A DNA stretch of 64,000 nt. It comes from Incurvaria masculella (Eukaryota > Arthropoda > Insecta > Lepidoptera > Incurvariidae). Position numbers and translations under genes: made by a program. The stretch lies in NCBI GenBank assembly GCA_946894095.1, contig OX335651.1, positions 18,932,501 through 18,996,500 of the forward strand, in the 5' to 3' direction. Shown piece by piece: positions 18,553-33,600 of this stretch; position 1 is the stretch's first letter, and every line of letters begins with the position of its first letter. Below the pieces are notes generated by a model that was given only the letters and a program-made list of their open reading frames with translations, ran no database searches and was not told where the DNA came from.

Positions 18553-18669
18553 ATGGGGTCGCTGTTCCGTAGCGAGGAGATGACGCTGTGCCAGCTGTTT
18601 CTCCAGAGCGAGGCGGCGTACGCCTGCGTGTCTGAGCTCGGCGAGCTCGGCCTAGTGCAGTTCCGGGAT
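18553..18669 (+). CDS. Vha100: Vha100 exon 1
   Basis: ATG at 18553 sits in a good context (GTGAAAATGG). It reads [20 protein letters not shown] then [19 protein letters not shown], the near-invariant start of subunit a. An in-frame GTG two codons upstream is not the start. Donor GAT/GTCAGT; residues 1-39. Confidence 0.96.
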
Positions 18670-21600
18670 GTCAGTATCTTTTACTTGTTTTTTTTTTTAA
18701 TTTTACCGGACATGCATCGCTATAATGATCATGACATTAGCCACGTTATTTATAGAGAAGGCTGTGCCTCCTGAAGGCACTTGCCATGCCAGGACGTTTC
18801 CTCAATTTACCACGGCTACATTATAACTTGGAAACTTATATTCGTTTTGGCCTTTTATTGATTCACTGAATTCAATTTTATTTATGTATGTACAATTTTA
18901 CATCGGTTCCGGACAGTGAATTCCTGCCGTACTCCATTTTTTATTACTCTATTTTGAACTGTAACACTTCCCTAGTTTAATCTACATCTCTTGGCTCCAT
19001 TTGCAATAGTCCTGTACCATTGTGAATCTACCATGAGAAGTGCCTGAGTTTGTTATGAATTGTGTGTTATTAGCGCCATGTCATCTGCCAGGAGAATGCC
19101 ACCATATAACTGGATCCATGTTTGAACCTGTTCCTCATTGTGCTAGTTCTAACTCCTTTATTAGCAACTAGCTGGGTATCAGGGATGATAGAGTAGACGT
19201 TTAGTAAAACTTTGGTGCATAAGTTGGGACACGGTGAATGGGTTTTGTGATATTTAATTTGTGGCGTCTTATTCTTTTCACCTTTTATTTGTATCGCAAA
19301 CGAGACTTTTTTGACCGACTTCAAAAAAAGGAGGAGGTTATCAATTCGTCTGTATGTTTTTTTGTTTTTTTTTTTTATGTTTGTTACCTCATAACTTTTG
19401 CCTGGGTGAACCGATTTTGATGATTATTTTTTTAAAAGTGTACTTCAGATTCACCAAAAATAAACAAATAAAAAAAAAAATTAACAAAAAAAATAACCGA
19501 CTTCAAAGAAAAAGCACTAAAAAGTAAAAAATAATTTCCATTTTTGTAGTTACGATTTCTGATATTTTTTGAGTCCAACATATTCCATTTTTTTATGTGA
19601 CTGGACATGGATGGCTAATACCACACCCACCACCACGATATAAGCCCAACATACCGCATTCCCGAAGGAATTAGGTCCCATGCCAGGAACTTCTCTTTAT
19701 GAGCACGTCTACATTGAACTGGATAAATAACATTGGCAAATTTTTATTTCCACATCACTTCTACCATATTTTAATCCTATGCGATGGTACCAACCTTGAC
19801 AGGCTTAACCCTACCACCTAGGGCCATCCATATATTACGTCATAATGAGGAGTAGGAATGGGTATAGGAGTCAGTGAGGCTAATGAGGAGTGTCGAGGGA
19901 GTAACTAAAGCATCGGAATGGGGTGACCCCGGAATGACCCATCGACAGTTCAAATCCCTGCCCTGTTCACGCACCACTTTATTTCTATTTCTGAGTTTGT
20001 TCTGGTCATTTCATTCCTTCCCGTACTAGGTGGCAGGGTTAAGCCCACCCGGGTTGGCACCACTGCATTGGATGAAACTCTGATTGAAGCATCAATGAAA
20101 AACCGGCCAAGTGCGAGTCGGACTCGCACACGAAGGGATCCGTACCATCGTACAATATTTAACACAAAAAAATTACGTTTTTTGTATGGGACCCCCCTTT
20201 AATTTTTATAATTATATAATTTTACCTATTTGTTGTTATAGCGGCAAATTAAATACACACTCTACAAATTTCAGCTGCCTACCTATTACGGTTCATGAGA
20301 TACAGCCCTGTGACGGACGGACGGACGGACAGCGGAGTCTTAGTAAAAGGGTTCCGTTTTCACCCTTTGGGTACGGAACCCTAAAAATTGTCCATGTTTT
20401 CCATCCAGTTCACTTAATTCCTTCGGGACTGTGGTGTATTGACTAATATCAGTTGTGTGGTATTAGCCATCCTTGTCAGGTTGCATTTAAAGACATGAGC
20501 TCTAAAATTCCCAATGAAAATACCACAGCAATGGTTACCTAAAATAACAACAAGGTCATTGGGAAATGTCTATACCAGACAATTCTAGACAGAACAAGTT
20601 GTTGCTGGCAAAATGCCGAAAAAAAACTTAATCTTTTCTAGTATAATTAAAATTTTCTAGAATTTGCTATTAAATATGTATGTAAATGTATGTATGTAAT
20701 TATTTATGTATGTAAATGTTTTCGAACGTTTCATTTAGGTTTTCTATAACACTAACATAGGACCTTATTTAACCCTACCTATATTCATTATGTGTAGGAG
20801 TATCAAAAGCAAAACCTCTTTATTACTCAAATTAAATAAACACATTATTATGGTTCCCCTGCTAAGTGGTACGGGTAAGCCCACTGGGTCGATACCATCG
20901 CATTGGATCAAAAGATGGTCGAAGCGGCAATGAAAAATTGTCTGTGTTTTCCATCCAGTTTAATGTGAGCTCACAAAGGGAAGGTCCTGGCATGGCACCT
21001 AATTCCTTCGGGAATGTGGTGTATTGGGCTAATATCATAAAGGTAGTTGTGTGGTATTAGCCATTCATGTCAAGTCGCATAAAAATTAAATTCAATCGTG
21101 TGTGTGTGTGTGCAGCTGAACCCGGACGTGAACGCGTTCCAGCGGAAGTTCGTGAACGAGGTCCGGCGCTGCGACGAGATGGAGCGCAAGCTGCGCTACC
21201 TCGAGAAGGAGATCCGGCGCGATGAGATCCCCGCGCTCGACACCGGCGAGAGCCCGGAGGCGCCGCAGCCGCGCGAGATGATTGACCTCGAGGTCGGTCT
21301 CCCGCCCACTGGGCGGAACGCATCGTAATTGTAGATTAAAATAAAAAATCATTTATTCTTCATATATACACAGTGACATGGATAACATAAAAGTAGCACA
21401 ATAAGTTAGCAAGTAGTAATTAAGGATGTTCCGACCCATACAATGTTTTTTTTACACAGAACGCAAAAAGTATTGCACTTTAAGGCACGAATTCGTCAAA
21501 AATATTAAATATAGCCATAGTAGATGCAGCGAAAACATATTCACAATTTCAGGTTTAATGGTTTCGTTGTAATTGCCGATTATAAGTTTTACACCGTTAG

Positions 21601-24600
21601 ATGGCGCTGTTAAATAAAAATCGTATTTAAATAAATTGTAACAAAACCAATAATCCTGAAATTGTGAAATTGTTTTCGCTGCAAGTAATATGACTATATT
21701 AAACTTTTATTATTAATTTGTGGCTTAAAGTGCAATACTTTTTGCGTTATGTGTGCAAACAACTTTATATGGGTCGGAACAGCCTTAAGAAAAGGGGCCA
21801 CCTCAGCATAAGTTGCATTTCACTCAGTGAGCAGCAACATTGATTTACGAAGTGGCCCTAAAAAAATTAATAAAAAACGAATCTTTAAACATATTATATC
21901 TGTCGAAACTTATTGAAATAAGAGAGAAAAAAATACAAATAAGCAATACAAAAAAATAAAGAGAAATCCAAATATAAAAAAGTATTAGGCACACATCCAT
22001 TCTAAATGTATCCATTTAGAACACATTCGAATTCTAAATTCAAATTTAATTTAGATTGAGAAGCGAGATATACCTACACCTACATTAGGAACATCCTAAA
22101 GCCTGACAAGTAAAAAAAAACCTCTAAAGATTGCATTGTTTAAATAAAAACTGGCCCGGTGCAAATCGGACTCGCATATGAAGGGTTCATCATGCCAAGA
22201 AATCACGCTTAGGTTAGGAGGCCTTAACTTTTTTAAATTTTAGTTAATGATTTTGAACTAGATTTTAATCCTGTAACTACATAAAATATGTTTTGTCTTA
22301 TTGCGTTGATAAAAAATTTATATTTCAGGTTACCTCAATATATTTTAATATTTTTGTGATTCATTCAGTTTTATGAAAAATAAAATATTTAAGGGCCTAG
22401 CCTAAACTACGTGGTTCCCTCATTTAAGTTTTCTTTAATTTATAGAAGGTAGGTATTCAATTATACAATATTGTCTTTCATATATTTTGAGAAGAATAAT
22501 TGATAAAAATCTTGGTATGTTCAGGCTGCTACTGAAAGGCGTGAATTATGGTTTTATGTAATGCTTGAAGGCCCTTCGTGCCAGTCAGGTAGACTTCTGA
22601 TTGTCCTAATACTAGCACAATCATATAAGATAGTGAATATCCGACAGGCCACCTTCGAGAAACTGGAGAACGAGCTCCGAGAGGTGAACCAGAACGCCGA
22701 GGCGCTCAAGAGGAACTTCCTCGAGCTCACGGAGCTGAAGCACATCCTCCGCAAGACTCAGGTGTTCTTCGACGAGGTATGTTACGCTCTCGACTCCCGC
22801 GCGATTCGCACTCGTGGCGATCTTTGTTTGATGATAAACAAGATAGTGTGAAAAATCTTAATATTTTAAAATTCTGGAATAAGTAACTGAAACGTAGCAA
22901 TAATTTTTATATAGATTATCTGTGTTCCCACTTCTCGTTGAATGTTAAATATGAAGAATACGAGGAAAATCCCCATGCAAGAGATGGAGCTGTTTTGGAG
23001 ATGGACATTTCGAATTAATCTCTTACAATTTTCAAGGGATGAACATTTTCTAATTGTAAAATGTAATCATGTGCTGGGACTGCAGACATCAAATCCGAGG
23101 TGCTGCTAATAATACTAACACCTAACTTCCGCGTGCACTGATCTTGTCCTCGGTTCACAAAATGTTCACGTCACAGCCACATGTTGACTACCATCTCATC
23201 CATCACAGTAATTAATTAGTGAAAAAGTCCAAAGATAAGATAACCCTAAACGCGGCGGCAGCATTCACATGATTGTACCTGTGTCAACTGCTACGTATGA
23301 CCGTCAGTCATTGTGCGGCAGATGTGTTACTTGTTATAAGGAATTCATCCCTCGTATGACTCCAAACTGTTCACACAAAGATGGCGATGTCTCATGCGTC
23401 TAACACAATAACAACACAAGCTAATGCAAACATTCAATTAAGATATCATCAGATTGGTCATGTGATCGAGACGGCAAGAAAATAATGAATGACTGTTGCA
23501 TGAGCTGACTGCAGCTCTCGTGGGTGCAATTGTCTGACGAAGGTCGATGGCCGTTGCAGTAAAAAGAACTAGCCCCAAACCATTCACTCACCCGCCTCGG
23601 CGCTTTTTGTTTGATGCTTTTTAGTGTATCGAGAATTTTTTTTCATGATTGTTTCTTTGGCACTTAAATATACTATTCTTTATCTGGTGAATTGAAGAGA
23701 AAAATGCCTTAATTTAAAGTAGGTACTGATAGTGCTATGGCGACAATATTATCTGAAATTCAATTATTGATTTAGTGATATTGAGATACTCACCTATACA
23801 CACACGCTAACAATGATAACAATTTTTTCCTCCTTACGATAGAAATCTATGTTACTAGGGCCGACCCAAATTTTATTTATTTTGACATTCCTGGAATATT
23901 TCACTACAAGTTTCCCACGCGAAGCATCAGAGCAGTCTAGCGTAAAGTGTCTGCGAGATAAACTTGATTGATCGCAAGAGATGTAGGTTGAGTGTCGTCA
24001 TCCTAGCTCAGAGCTTGTTTATTTATTTGCTGATGCTGTTTTTGTGTGGGCTGAAATGATGTCGGAGTGTTTTCCAAGATGGCGGACCCTTCGCGTGAGG
24101 AGGAACAGGTGACTCTGCTTGGTGAGGAGGGTCTTCTGGCCGGGGGACAAGCGTTGAAACTTGGGTACGCCGGAGTCACTTCACCCACCTGCTTCACGCT
24201 TCCACTTCCCGACAGCCGGGCACCGGGTTCACTAAAACAAACAATGATTTCAATGCTGGGTTGATTATGCCTGGTAGTACAAATTAAAGTCGCTACATTT
24301 CTGAAAGAATTTATTTAGTATCATTTCAGTCAAAGCAGCTTGAACATTAAAAAACGTTAGGTTAACCATTGATTTTATGATGGTAGCAAAATGTTCTGTT
24401 ATGGGTAGATGCACTACCCAGGGTATGTTGCCTGTCAAGTGCTTGTCAAGAAATAATGTAGGGATATCTTTTGTTCATCTATGATATCTTATTTTTTACT
24501 TATTTGTTCTAGCTTCGCAGTTGATTCTGCATAGAGTATTAATTAAAAAAGCGAAGAAAAGATTTAATTTTGTTGTGGATAACAATATATTAGAATCCAA

Positions 24601-27600
24601 GAAGTGTGGCGTTTTAATGAGTTGCGTAATGAAAAGGTGCATGTTTCCGATTTGGATGGAGCCCCGAGGGACGAGCGTTCAGGTTTGGTGGAAGCGTGTA
24701 GTAGAGAGACGTTATTTTTGCAGCGCTTGTACTTCGACGCTGATACTGGAGTCTACCGCACACCGCTCAGGCAAGCTACGGAGTCCCGACAATACCCTTT
24801 CGTGTGACGGAATGAAAGCTTACCTTAGAGAACCGACCGTGTTCGATTTTACACGTTTTGGACGATTTTGAGTCGTGGATAACCCCTTTTTTGACTTCCC
24901 GATAGAGGTCGTGCTAACCACCGGCTGCCTGAGTGAGTTTAACTAACCGATTGGTTTACAAATACACATATTTTATTTTTGAAGTCCGCTGGATGCGTTG
25001 GTCGCCACTGAAGCCGTTGCAGGGAAGAATGCCCGAACGAGTGTCACATAATGTATACTTTTTATTTTTATTTATGGTGCTATTTTTATGATAATTTGCT
25101 TTATCTATGAAATAAGCTTTTCATCCATGCATGTTGTAATTTTATTCATGATGCTCTTGTGTAAGGTAGCGTGCACGGTTTAATTCGTAGTTTAGGTTGA
25201 CTGTTGTAGGTAACCGTGGCTTAGAGCTCGGCGTACATAATTATAGCCTCTGTGGGTCTTGCTTAGACCTTGGTGACGTAATAGCCTGAAATGGATACAA
25301 CATTTCACGGTTGTTTTAGATCAAAATGGTAAGTATAGTTAGTTTCTTCACAAAGTAACTTTTACTCACTGCATTATTTTGACTAACACTGAAATTATGA
25401 AACTATTACTGTATATGGTCCCCTATTCTTTTATACGCTGCATCAATTTATCCCCTTCACTTACCGTAGTGCATCGCAAACATTTTCGAGCCGAGAGAAA
25501 AACGTGCAGTGATCGGTTTGGTGCTATTTTTTTTTCCTACAACTCCTCGGAGTTGCCACATTCACGTTCTCACACCGTGCGCACCGTCGTCCCGGCTTGG
25601 AGCTTGTGTCGGTTTGTCTGTGCTTGTGTCTGTGGGCGCGCTCGGCGTCTCTGTACATCTGTGTGTTGTTTGTCAGCACGAGGGTGGTGCGAACCCCACT
25701 GAGTCTATGACGCGAGCCTTGATATCAGATGACCCGCGGGTTGGCCACGTCCAACTAGGGTATGTATCTGTGTACATATTGTATTTTCATATATATATTC
25801 GGACACAGAATAATTGTACTATATTAACGCAAGATTGTGGGAAGTCTTAAACTAATATATACCCTTCCCTATGATTTAATTGATAACTCTTAGACAAGAA
25901 ACCATTTTTAAATGTGTGATGCAGGGTTTAGTTTTTCTGTACAGTTTCGTTTTGTCTGTTTGACATTGAAGGATTAGAATCAATTTTATGTTTAGTTTCA
26001 TGCAATGGTTTCTTGTAAACCTGATAAATATTAATCCACAAAATGTTTTTGAAAAGATATGGTTTTAAAATGTTGCACAAGATTAAAATTTTGTGTATGC
26101 ACACTTTGATGCAACACTGACCTGCATTATTTTATTTTAAACACTACTCACAGCTTATGCAGTGCAAAGCTCGACATAACGAAGACTAATATGGTACTGT
26201 CACTTTAACACCACCGTACATGAAACTAGAACAGAATTGCACTAAAAATATGTATTCAACGAAAACCTGCTTTAGTGGAATAATATTTTCGTTAGCTTTG
26301 ATGTCACTGATATTTATCTCCCGTATGCTTACTGGAATGCGTAGTATATTAACACATTGACAGCTAATGCTTAGGTGAGGATTGGTCACCAAAAGTGTGA
26401 TTAAGATATACATATTAGGGCTCTAGTCACTTTCATCATAAATTCATTAATTTTAGTTGCAGTGTTTAAATTAAACTTTTTAGAAGATCGTAATCAACCA
26501 AGGCTTTCAGTTTTTCTAATTTATTCTATTGAAACTTTATAAGACTTTTTGATAACTTTTTAATAGAAGAACTATGATGGAAGTGCCCAGTCTTGTCAAA
26601 GCCTCTAGTGATCTTCAAATCGATCCATTAATATTGAAGATCGAAGCAACACTCAGATCACACCTTTGCAGCCTGTCTCACCTTAACCACTTAGAAAAAC
26701 TGCATGCTGCGAGCGATTCCAGTAAGTTTCCGTGAGATCCTTCGTATTGAGTCCTTCCGTATTGTTAACGAGGCTGCTTGTTCCGTAGTTTACGGGATAA
26801 ATCTCAGGAGTCCCTGGAATTCCTGCCTTGGTCAGTAACGTTTCTATCAAACTATGTAGCCGGTTGTAGCTTTGTGTTTCTCCACTAACCCAGCATTGTT
26901 CACTTGTCGCTTCATATGTACTGTGTGACGGTTTTGGTAACGAGGACTTCAAGAATAGACTATGAGGGATTTGTGACACGATCTAAGCTACCCTGGAGTT
27001 GGTTACCATCTTTGCCTCTCTGGATTAACAGCGTCTTGGTACGAGTGTTTGGTTACACTATTTCTTCATTTGACTTTTTAAATTGACCAAAGTTTCCAGG
27101 ACATGTGGATGCGTATTTGAATGCTTTACAATCTTATTTTCGGGAACATCGAATACTATTCTTGGAAGTTTTGGTTGAATTAGAAGATACGTTTTCTCAT
27201 TACCTGTTCGTATAACTTATTCACAGTGTACATATCTGTTTTGTCTTTAAGAATACCTATGTGCATAATGAAAGTGTCACCACTCTTTATTGTCATGTGA
27301 TATTAATTGATAAAAAGTGAGATATTTTTGTATTTAGATAATTAAACTTGTCTTTATATGTAAAATTTCAGTTAAGAGGATAATGAGGTGATCAAGTTCG
27401 ATACAATGGCTCGTGCCTGTTTCTTCAGTCAAATTAAGAATATTTTTTCACGAATTTGCCATATTAAATAAACCAACTGAGAGCTACATCTATGTGCTTT
27501 TTTTTATAAATAAACATTATATCCATGATATACGCCCTTAAACATTTTGACACAAATCTAAAAATAAGATCAAATCATCGTGGTTTTTTTAATTTTTTAT

Positions 27601-30600
27601 AACTCTCAGTTGATTTATTTTAGAAAAAAAATATTTTAGAATATTTTAGCAAAATTTTAGAAAAATATTTCTTAATTCGACTGAGAAAACAGGCACGACC
27701 CATTGTTGGAACCCGAACCTCATTATCCTCTTAACTGGTTTTGATAAAACAAGAGTTTTACTTAAGGTGTCACCTAGAAGGTTCTCAGCTATACGGTACG
27801 TGGTGTTCCGCTCGGTTGAATGTCCAAAATATATAAAGAGGCCCAGCCGTCGCTAAGTGATACCTTAAACAATTTATTCTGAGTGGAAGAAACTCGAGGG
27901 ATCTGTTATGATTACAGGCACTTCGAAATGTTATCACATACATAATCTATTCTCAGTGTATACTGTAAATAGATACAATTACTTTGAATGCAAGATAAAG
28001 ACAACATTTACGATACAACACGACATAGTACCAACTTCTACCTTGAACTGTACATTCACAATAGAATGGACGTTTACAGTCCTTGTAAAAAATACGAGTA
28101 GTTTACCGCAATACTGGTAAGTTTTTAGCTGGGAATGGAAACTACTAAATGTGTAGGTGGGCCAAAATTGAATCGTTTTTTTAGGGTTCCGTACCCAAAG
28201 GGTGAAAACGGAACCCTATTACCAAGGGTCCGCTGTCCGTCCGTCCGTCCGTCCGTCCGTCCGTCCGTCCGTCTGTCTGTCACAGGGCTGTATCTCATGA
28301 ACCGTAACAGGTAGGAAGCTAAAAGTTTTCACAGATTATGTATTTATTTTGCCGCTATAACAACAAATAGGTGTAACATTATAAAATAATAATATTTAAA
28401 GGGGGGCCCCATACAAAAAACGTGTTTTTTTTTTGTAAATCTTGTGCGATGGTACGGAACCCTTCGTGTGCGAGTCCGACTCCCACTTGGCCGGCTTTTT
28501 TTAAAGTTATTCCGAGCCCGTCTGACCCATATAAAGTTTCTTGTATACAATGCAAAAAGTATTGGAAATTTAGGCACTTATGTATACCTATAAAACAGTA
28601 CTGTTACACAGCGCCAGCAGTAGACAGCGCATAGCCTAAACTGCTGGACATTGAGATTTGAAATTCGGAGAAAATATTCCTTCATTGCACTAGAGAAGCG
28701 TACTAATGAGGGTTTTTTTTAATTCCATCCCTAAAGGGGCCGATCAAGGGTGGCAAAGTTTGCATGGAGAAATGGTATGTCCTCTATGCTCTATGTGACA
28801 TACGCATGCCTGCGAAAGTTCCTGACCACGTTTTACCGGGCTCCGCTCGGGTGAAAAAAAAAACTGTGCTCATATTTGAAAGGATAGTAATGTCCTAGCA
28901 CATAGGACGATAGAGTAGAATTCCACGCGATTGAAGCCGCACGTAATGACTAGTCAAAACTAAGTGAAAAAAACACTTCTTAAAAAAAGGCTTTTTGTGT
29001 GAAAACATTTGCAACGTTACCTCTTGGTTATGGCATAGAATATTTAGGCATTCCGGGCAACTTGTACAGAATACTCAATTTAACTATAAGTACAAATTCA
29101 TCATACATGGATGGGTTATTATCATTTAAATGCTTTGTTATACGTATGTGTTTACAAATGGCTAGGCATCACATGCCCCAGCCGTGGGTAGTTGGATGTG
29201 TCATTGTGTCTGCATTGCGTATTGTCAGAGAATTGGATTCGCCGTTGACCAATAAACCGTTTATGTGGACTAACCGATATTGTGGACTTTATTGTGAATG
29301 TTTCCTTGAGTTCTCCATTTTACGCTTCACTTGCTGTCAAATAAAGTCTGTGTTACGTGACAGGGTCAATAATTCCTCTTTGTTGATTGATGGTTTTTTA
29401 ACACTGGACATATAAGGTAGACGGCCCGACGACACCCCTAGGCCTTCGAATTTTTTTTTGAGCTGCGAAAACCGTGGCGGCACGCCAGGTGTTTCTTTAC
29501 ATTAATAGATCGAAATTCGGTCGGAGTCGTACTTTCGCCAAGTTTATAAAAACATTGTGGGGATTCCACATATGAGATAGGATGACGCTAAGTTTGCTTT
29601 AATATACACATTTCAAAATGTGAATCGACCGTTATTTGAGGTCTAATTTTGCCCCCTTAGGTGACAGAATTATCCTCGAGATTATAGACTAGGAGGTCGC
29701 GACAAAAATGGTAATGATAACGTAAAAGGCTGAACGGGGTTCACGGGATAAAGAACAACCCTCTGAAGCTAAATGTGTCAGTCTGCCTGCTCCAAGTAAT
29801 TGCGTTACATAGATAAGGCGCCTGAAAAAATCGTTATGGTGACAAAAAATATATATGATGATGTAAATGGATGCAAATAACGAAGCATGAAAGAATCGGT
29901 ACATACTTGCTTAGCAATACAAAAACTGAAAAAATCTTTGGTTGCATTTCGTAGTTATAGGCGATTTAGGTTACAGATATAACTTTAGGTATATTTAAGT
30001 ATTAAATTAAAAAAACCGACTGGTTATTGTTGTATAATTAATAGGTATCAATGTTTCCAGATAATCAGTATATTCATCAGCAGGTACATACCAGCATCTA
30101 TTTTATATAGCCAATCTAGATAACGCAACCACTTGGCACGGGCAGACCGACATATTTAGCATCAGAGGGTTGGTCTCTAACATGTGATCCCAGATTCAGC
30201 CATTTACCTTATCGTGACCAAAAATGTCGTGACCTCCCGGAATATTACCAGCTAGGAGTATTTATTAATATTTTTATTGATTATTAGTAAATTAATTTGT
30301 AAAATTTAAGATAAACCAAACTAATTATGATTTATAGACCACTAACTGAGATACTTGACTCCACTCGGGTCAACGTCATTTTGAACTGATGTCAGGCTGA
30401 ATTATTTCCTGGATATTATATTCCTCCCCTATCTCTTGATCCCCTATCCCCTATTTCACGAATAAAATTTTCGCCACAAGAGGTCCTCCAAGGTCTAGAC
30501 TATCTATGTGCAGAAATTCATCCAAATTAGTTTAGCGGTTTGGGAATGAAAATGCAACAGACAGACACAGTTACTTTCGCATTAATAATATTAGTATGGA

Positions 30601-33600
30601 TTATTAAGTAAAAACAGGCCAAGTGCGAATCGGACTCGCACACGAAGGGCTCCGTACCATCGTAGAAAAAAAAACAAAAAAAATCACGTTTTTTGTATGG
30701 GAGCCCCCTTTAATTTTAATTATTTTTTAATCTTACCTATTTGTTGTTATAGCGGCAAAATAAATACACACTCTGTAAAAATTTCAGCTGTCTACCTGTT
30801 ACGGTTACTGAGATACAGCCCTGTGACAGACGGACGGACGGACGGACGGACAGCGGAGGCTTAGTAATAGGGTTCCGTTTTCACCCTTTGGGTACGGAAC
30901 CCTAAAAAAAAATAATCTAAAAGTAAAATTATGATAGTTTTGACTGATTATAAATCGGTGTATTGGGAATTTTCTCATTCTTTAATGTATGGTATTGCTA
31001 CCATATTTTATGGTCTGAGACATATTTGCAAGGAACGCGGAAGATGGAGCTTGGTACACAGACTGCGGTCTCACCTTTTGTAAGTAAAATTTGTCAAAAG
31101 TGGTGATTAATCACAATAAATATAAATCTTAACATATCTTTGCATGTACAGTACTATTCAAGGTTGCGCCGCTGTAAAATTGCCTAATATTTCAGCTTGT
31201 CTTCTTTATTGTTGATAATCCGTGATTTATAGCCGACACTGTGAATAAGTTATACCTCTCACATACATACGACACCCATGACATTGACATGAAATTTTAC
31301 TGTGTCTGTAATTTAAAATTGCTGTTTTTTTATTTGGGCTTTTGAATAACAATTTCATAGTTTGGATCACATTATACACATATTTTTGGCACAACTTTAG
31401 AATAAAAATAAAACGTAGCTTTCAAAAGATCCGTAAGGTGGCCCTTCCCGACGGGACTAATTCATTCGCGGGCACGGTACAAATTCGTGCTCTGGGACCC
31501 TCTCTTTTTCAAAGAAAAAGACAGGCTCCGTGATTAGGAGGATGCAACATGTCCACAATGGATACAATCCGCATAGTGTTTGATTTAATAAGATTTAGGA
31601 AAAAATAATTACAAAACGACTTATAGCTAAAAGTAAATCATGAACGCTGTAGTCAAAAAATCAAAGAAAAACCATATTAATTATAAATCTTCATGAAAAC
31701 AGCTAGGTTTGATGACCAACATTTTTAAATTGTTTTTGTTTTATCGTTGAGTAATCCACGTTATCCACTTATTGCAAAAAGTGCGCGAAAATTTCGAACT
31801 TTACGACTTGTAACTTCGAAACAAAACATAATTTTACAATGCCAATGGTCATGAAACATCTAGTTCGATTAAATACAGTTGTTTTGAGTATAATTTTGGA
31901 TATCCGAAAAGAAATATGCACATGCTCTTGTTTCCACGTATGGGGTGTATGGGGAGTTGAGCGAGAAGGCCCACCTTAAAGGCCGTTTCAAGCTACAGGA
32001 ACCGAGAAACCGACTCTCTCGTTGATAGAAGAACTTTGGGGTTGATCTTAAAATTCACTTTCGTCGATGGGTCAGTCACCTGTGAATACTTACACTTTCT
32101 TACTAAAGGAATGACAGCTACTCGCGTAAACGTTCTCACATGTTTCCTCATCCTAGTTTTGTACCTTTCTAATTAATCTAATTGGAGTGCAATGATACGA
32201 CATAAATTGACAGTGATAACGTCATCCGAAAGCGCAATGAAAGTGGTTCAGATTCACCCGTACATGTGAAGTATACTAGATCAAAAAATTCAGAACCCAA
32301 TATTAAGATTTAAAAAAAATACACTAGTTGAAACGCAGTTATGATATTCTACCGTCACACTGGATAACCTAAGAAACTTGGTGCTACGGTAGGAGCTTCC
32401 GGAGTACCAACTTTTTAAAGCTATCAGGTATTTTCTCCATTCTATTTCTGTTTGTTAGGTACAAATGCTTCATTAGATAGGTGTGATGGGTGATAGTGTC
32501 ACCCTCCTTTATGTCATTTGTTTTCTCATGAAATCGTAACAAGGTACCGTACTTAAATCAAACCGAGACATGTCATTAAATGTCCGGCGCTCATTTATAT
32601 GTAATGGCACATGATTTCCAGAAACTATAAAAAAATCATTAGCAGATAGTGTAATATTCCTGTTTGTTGCTAGTTTAGTTGCAACATTGACTGCTATCGG
32701 TACTGGGTGATTCATGCGGTATTTGCTATAAATTTAGCACACCGAAAATGTTAGCGTGTTGGCCCGTGCAAATTGGTCTAACCAGCCCTGTCAATTTGAA
32801 TGTGCGTGTGGCATTCATGTCCCTAATAAGTAGTGTCTAATGGAAATATATGTCAACGCAACAATTAATTTATGTGTCGTTGATTTATAGGGAGGTGTCA
32901 ATGTCATAGGGAGGTGTCAATGTCATAGGGAGGTGTCAATGTCAGAACTACGTAACGAGAGTTAAATATGGTACCATTTAAGAATCTTAGGAGTTGCAAA
33001 CTAACATTGAATGACAATATTGCAAAATATGGTCTTTGTTCCGCTCAAAATCTAGGATGAACGTCGACGAACTCCGACTTCCAACTGTCAGTTGTCTTCG
33101 TGTTTTTGCAAATTAATTATGTCACTATTGATATATTTTTTTAATAAAGTATAGTTATGTGAGTTTGTGCTACGGTGAACACAATAATGGTGTGAAACTG
33201 AAATAAAAAACTCTTTTTCAATCTTGAAACAAAAGAACTTGTGTGGAACTATCAACTGTAAAACAATATATCTGATGCAATGGACCACCCTGTTTTTGCT
33301 AATCTTGCCTATAAAAGTTTGCTATAGTCCATCCTTTTCCATTATCTGACCATATATTCTATTTAATTATTGATTTCATGTATATTTCAAAGCCTTGTAT
33401 TAGGTATGCTAATTGACATGCCAGAAAAGTGAACAATTATCTGTAAACGCCGTTAGGTATGGCAATTTACGTTATCGCTATCCACCGATTAAACAGGTAC
33501 GGTCGTATTAATCCAGCTATCAGTTAAAATTCATATCGGTGCACAAGATTAAGCGGTACCTAATTGCTTATGACAGCCTTGGGCGCACGAAGCTTGTCAC

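Noticed and set aside
21057..21352. Minus-strand Arg/Ala-rich ORFs over Vha100 exon 2
   Set aside because: These are composition artefacts opposite a GC-rich exon; the plus frame is the conserved V-ATPase sequence.
26683..26979. 98-codon minus-strand ORF
   Set aside because: Protein-like composition, but no recognisable domain, no homologue I can name and no gene context.
28999..29415. 138-codon plus-strand ORF in intron 4
   Set aside because: No family resemblance, no promoter or splice context, and unremarkable as chance in 64 kb.
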